This document shows positions 36,531-42,500 of a stretch of DNA of 64,000 bases, piece by piece. Origin of the DNA: Oncomelania hupensis (taxonomy: Eukaryota > Mollusca > Gastropoda > Littorinimorpha > Pomatiopsidae); the NCBI GenBank assembly GCA_036898135.1, contig CM072512.1:9979428-10043427 (forward strand), written 5' to 3'. Every line of letters begins with the position of its first letter. Positions within the stretch are counted from its first letter, which is position 1. The notes under the pieces were generated by a model that worked only from the letters and a program-made list of their open reading frames with translations, ran no database searches and was not told where the DNA came from. The position numbers and the translations under genes are program-made.

Positions 36531-39500
36531 GTGGGTTTTTTCCCTTGACTCGCCTGCTCAGACATACAGCAGCATTTCTGGTTCAACGTGTTTTCATTCC
36601 TGGTATTGTTTCTTCTATTTGGGCAGTTCTACAGGCTGCTTACCAAAGACCCAGGTACGTTGTTAGTGAGACGCTGGAGTCTTAGGAGTTTTTAGTCTAT
36701 GCCATACAGCTTAACTGAGACTTGACAAGTGCTGCTACCTCTGATCCAGCCTCCTGTTATTGGCAGTAGAGTGGTCTGCATCACTTCCTTTCCTTGTAAG
36801 AGAGAAAGGAGACAAGTAACTGCCTCTACTCTTTATGTCTTCCAGCCTAGTGGGTAGGCTTCATGACATACTCCTTGTATCTGAACTTGGCAATAAAATT
36901 CTTTAACTTAACTGGTCCGTCCACTGAGGTGAGATTGTAGGGAGTAAGTTCTTGGCCAATCTCAGATACATCTTATGAATCTGTCACAAGTTCTTTTATT
37001 GTGAATTTTGTAGTGCGTCGACCCTGCAAGTTTCTGTCAAAGGTTGCCAATATGCAAAGCAGCTGTCATGTCACTCTGAACAATTGTGATTTCTCCTATA
37101 CAGAGTGGATGGGTAAAAACAGATTGCAAAGATGGAAACATACTCTGTTGAAATATAAAGCATTGGAATTTTTTTGGGGGGGAAGGGTAAGGGTTGGGAA
37201 TCGGCATTGGGTACCCGGAATTACCAAAAATTCTGTACCCTGAAATATCACAAATCTTCATTGGGTACCCTGAATTATCAGAAACTCTTCATTGGTTACC
37301 CTGAATTATAATTATCAGTGCCTTGAGCAGCTCTTGAACAGGAAAAGTACTTTGTAAGGAGGATTAAATAATAATAATAATAAAATCTTCATTGGGTACC
37401 CTGAGTTATCTGTTCTTTATAAATTGTAATCCTGCTTGTCTTGTATGTTGTAGGTGTGCTTAGACAGACGGCGCAGGATGAGCTGACAGGAAAGCCTTTG
37501 ACGGTGGTCGATGTGTGCAGCACACCCAAGTGGACCACTTACTGCCTTGTCTGTGAGGTGTGTAAGCTCAGTCAAGCTACAAGTAGTGTGTGTTTGTGTT
37601 GTGTGTGACTTGCATGTTAATGTTGCAGCTATACTATACATACTTGCAATTGTTGGCTTCATCATTGTCTTTACAATTATCATTGATGGTTTCGTCATCG
37701 CCTGAACACCATCATCATCATTGATAGTTTTCCTCATCATTATTATTACCATCATTGATGGTTTAATCATCATTGATGGCTTCATCATCGTCCTCATCAT
37801 TGATGGCTTCATCGTCATCTCCATCATCATAATCATCTTCATCATCATCATCATCATCATCATTATTTTGATTGACAGTGTTAGGTTTCTCCTGTACTGT
37901 GCTGGCAGTTGAAGCAAAGGGCCATGCCCACGTCTGACCGTTTTTGCTGAAGTTATTGTCATCGCTATTATTATCTTTCTCTGTTAGTTTTAAATAAATA
38001 CCTATGTATCCAGATTATAAAAGGAACTATCGCAGAACTTCAACAATCCTGATGCTTATGTCCTGTATGGGTGTGAGTGCTAGTTACATCACAATAACCA
38101 GCTAGCTCTTAAGTCTTTCATCCTATAAACCCCACCCTTGGTCACTCAAGTTGAAGTTGGTGCTTGAGGCGGCTTTATCAGCCAGTGCCTTGAGCAGCTC
38201 TATAGCTGGTAAACCACTGTATAAGAACAGACAAGAAATAAAGGAAAATAATAAAATAAATGTGTTACAGTGACTGACGACAGTTGTATTATTGTATAGT
38301 ATTGACTAGTAGGCCTATTGCATTGCATTTGTATTGTATTTATATTTTTATTGTATTCTATTGGAGACTTTGTTGACTTGTGTTTCACAGCTGGTTAAGT
38401 CTGTAAAGACCAAGCACTCCAAGCAGCATTGTATTGTATTGTAGACTTTGTTGACTTGTGTTTTACAGCTGGTTAAGCACTGCAAGCTGTATTATTTTGT
38501 GTTGTTTTGTTTTGTATTGGGAACTTTGTTGACTTGTGTTTCACAGCTGGTTCAGCCTGTAAAGACCAAGCACTGCAAGCTGTGTTGTATTGTATTGTAT
38601 TGTATTAGAGACTTGGTTGATTTGTGTTTCACAGCTGGTTCAAAGACCAAGCACTGCAAGCTGTGTTGTATTGTATTGTATTAGAGACTTTGTTGACTTG
38701 TGTTTCACAGCTGGTTCAGCCTGTAAAGGCCAAGCACTGCAAGCTGTGTGACACATGTGTGTTGGACATGGACCACCACTGTCTGTTTTTGCTGAGGTGT
38801 ATCGCTGGAGGCAACCACTGTCTCTTTGTCTGGTTCCTCATCACTTGCCTCTTTTCTATGCTGGTAAGTACACTGAGTGTTTGTGTTTTGTTGGGCGTAA
38901 TTGGGAGACACGCAGTTGGCTCAGCGGGGTATGCAGTGGCAAAACAATGGAAATGTTAAGTCTTTGAGTTAGATTCTGCATCAGCCAGCACCTTGGATAG
39001 CTCTTCAGCTGAAAAAGCCCTATATAAGGATGAATGAATAAATAAACAATATTTGAAGCCTTATAAAATGTTTTGTTTATGAGAGGTTTATGACAGTAGT
39101 TATAATATTTGCTTGTGGAGTGGATGTGTGTATGGCTGTTTACCACATCGGGGTAATTCCTATATGCAATGTGCTGTTGTCATTTGAGTGTTAACCCATT
39201 AAATGTCCACTCATGTAATCCATGTACCTTTGTGAATTTTTTTTGGTCATTTTGAAGTGAACATGCATCACTATGAACACATATATAACACATTTTGTTG
39301 AAAATATTCTCCCATGAAAGTTACCGTTATGCTGTGAGAGTGCATGGGCATGAGTGGGTTTGTTCCACACAGCCTGCATAGTACATTTCTGGGCAGGGCT
39401 TGGACTCTGAAGACAACATGGCCATAAAGCAAAAAATAACATAAAAACAATACTTTTTGTTGGTATATGTATTTTATAAACAACAAACTGAAAATGACCA

Positions 39501-42500
39501 AAACAAACCAAAAAAAATGGATAAAAGAGCGAAAAAATTGAAACAAAAATACAATGTATGTGCAAGGTCTAAGACTATTTTTTATTGAGTCTCTGTTCAG
39601 TCTGTCCAAGAATGAAGTGATCAAAGGAACTGGTTGAAACAGTGGAGGTGAAGTCCAACACCACATTTCTGGCAGGATCTTTTTCATGTTGCGCTTGCAG
39701 AGAGCATAACATTTCCGAACATGGGAATCTCGGGCGAAGTGGCGGTTCGTATCGAATCTGACAGGGCCTGGAACGCGACCTAGTGGCATTTCATTCAGCT
39801 CTGCAGTAGGCGTGTGCAATACTTCGCAAAATCCCATCAAATCTAACATCTCAAGCGGTCCTCCTCTGTACAGCAGCCAAGCATTGTTGACAGCCAACTC
39901 AAAAGCTTGAACGAAAAACGGCCACCATAATTGCTTTGTTCTAATGGTCATCCTATGCTTGCCGATGTTCTGGTCGGCGCTGTCGACCATTTTATGTTTT
40001 AACAAAGCTTGGTTGGTCTATCTGGACAAACCTTCTCTGGCTTTTGCGGCATGGCACCTGGTGATGGAGGTACAACTTCTGCTGGGATTTGCTGCATTGC
40101 ATTGGCTGGAGGCTGGTTTTTTTCTGAACAAATTCACTGAGGCTCTTCTCCTTGGCGGTGGAATACTGCTTCTGCCTCGGCGACAAGTCTTGCTTGTCCA
40201 AATTACGCACTGCGCCTTATTCCCCACTGTCCCTGTGGCTTGCATCATTGTCAGGAGATGTAAGGTCAATAAAATGGAAGTTTTTCATTGTAGCTAATAA
40301 TATTAGTGTCACCCTATTCACAATATGCTAAATTACATAAATCAGCAGAAAATAACAGGAATATAATCTTGTAGTGTTTCTGATTACTTACATGTTTGGT
40401 GTTAAAGTGGGTGCAGTCATCTTGTTAGAACAAACTCAAAGAAAAGAGCAACAATGAAATGCAGTAGCTCTTATTGCATCTCGATAGGTAAAATTATGTG
40501 TCTGGAAGAGAAGTGGCACAAATCAAACAAAGTTGATGTAAACACAGATCTAACAGGCTTAAAATACACTGTATTCTGTTTTGGCAGGTTTGGCCTTTTG
40601 TGTTGGTGATTGAATGATGTAGTAAAAAAAAAAGTAAGGCCCATAAGTGGTACCCATTTTTATAAGAAAAAAAATTTGAGGGTGTGTTTTGGGATTATTT
40701 GATATTTTGCAAGTTTGAGCTATCATATCTATTATATATTATTATATCCTGTATATTTTTTTGGTTCAAATATTCTCAGTGAATTCATGTTAAAATATCC
40801 CCTAACTGCAGTTGGGGTGAAGAAAAGTTCGTCAGAAACAAATACAAAACTTTGTTATTTTTTATCCATCTAGTGAAAGAATCAGGGAATCCCGTATACC
40901 AAAATAAACGTGTAAACATTCACTTCCGAACTCTAAATAGATAAATTGAATGAACCAACGACTTTCTTTTTCTGTGGGTTTTACCTGTTTAGCCAACAGC
41001 CCTTGTTCCCCACTTCTGGTTAAAAATAAAAATATAATGAGTGGCGGGTATGTGCATTTGTTGAGCTGTGCTGAAGTGAAAGGGTTAGTGTGAGAACTCC
41101 ATGATAGATACCTGTTTCAAGCAATGGGACTGCGTTGGTCTGTTATTAGCTTAGAGAGACAGGCAGCACAGTTGGCCCGAAAGCGACGCTGACCTCAATC
41201 TGCCTGTCGGGGGGGCATACGCCTACACGTAGCCTATGCTTGATAGATCTCTGACACTCAGCTAGTGTTAAGGTCGCCTGTTTAGCGGCAACTGGCCCAT
41301 CCAAGATGTAGTGCACGTTTCTGTGCTACTCTATACACATTTCTGGCGCTTGTTTCAGGTATTTGCTTTCAAGGTGTGAACCATCAGCATCACGTCTACT
41401 ACAGTGAATCCACTGCTTGGTCCTGTTTCAGGTCTTCATGTATTGCAGCTGGTTGTACGTGCAGCTGACCTATGCCTCGGATATCAGCTGGCTGGCCCTT
41501 CTGTGGATGTTGATGGAGAGTGACTGCTGGGTCTTAAGTCTTTTCATCATGAACGCTGCCTCTGTCTTCTGGATTGGTGGCCTTATCCTCTTCCAGTTCA
41601 GGTAAGAGAGGTGCTGCCATAGTGTTAGGGGTTTGTTGGCGCATGTTACCTTTTTCAGTCGCTTGACCATTTCACCACAGCTGTCCAGAATTGCAAACAT
41701 TCCTAGCGCGTGTTGTATGGCGACAGTGTTCGCGCACATACACACAATGCCACATCCAGTATTCACTAGAGTCTGTGTAGGGCAAAGCGCAGATGTCGCA
41801 GAAATACAGACGACCCATGGGAGATAACTCAGACTCCAGTCACTGGAGACTTTTTTTATCTCCCATGGGTCGTCTGTCGCAGGAATGTGGTTTTGGCGCT
41901 GGCCTTACAGTCGCGTTAAGGTGATACTGGCAGTGAAAGGGTTAGACTGAATAGGAAGATACTTGGATGGGTGACTGTACAGTGTTAGGTTAGGCACATA
42001 TTACTGTTTTACAAGCTTTAGGCTGAATAAATACTTGGAGGGTTGCCTGTACAATGTTAGGTGTTAGGCACATGTTACTATTATGCAAGCTTTAAGCTGA
42101 ATAAATATTTGGATGGGTTGACTCTGTCAAGCGTTTAGAAAAATGACACATTGCACCCCAATCGTCCTTGTCCACTCCCTGACTAGGTCTATGAGAAGAT
42201 AATGCAGTAAGGCAGAGGAAATGTGCTCCGCCCTCATCAAGCTGGCCTGCCAGAATGGAAGTTTCTAATGCTTATTTATTTATTTTCAAATGTTTAGGGG
42301 GAACTTTTCCAAGTAGGAAGATGCTAATGGTGGTAATGAGGATAGTGCTAAGTTGTCTAAGGCGTTAGACGATGTGCTTGAGGCAGCAGGTTGATGATCA
42401 TGATTGGATGTATGGGTGGATGGATGGATGACTATTGTATTATACTATAAAGAACAAATGTGAAGAAAACGTCATATTTTCTTGCCTTTATACAAAATGA

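Noticed and set aside
37720..37866. CRISPR-like or other prokaryotic repeat features
   Set aside because: Repeats in the window are microsatellites, minisatellites or transposons of a eukaryotic genome; no spacer pattern or prokaryotic genes exist.
37417..37962. 181-aa Met-rich minus frame and Ile-rich + frames
   Set aside because: Produced by the CAT/GAT microsatellite and overlapping a real exon on the other strand.
38448..38684. 78-aa Cys-rich frame LLTCVLQLVKHCKLYY...
   Set aside because: Runs through the decoy repeats before exon 9 and stops before it; an artefact of repeated exon starts.
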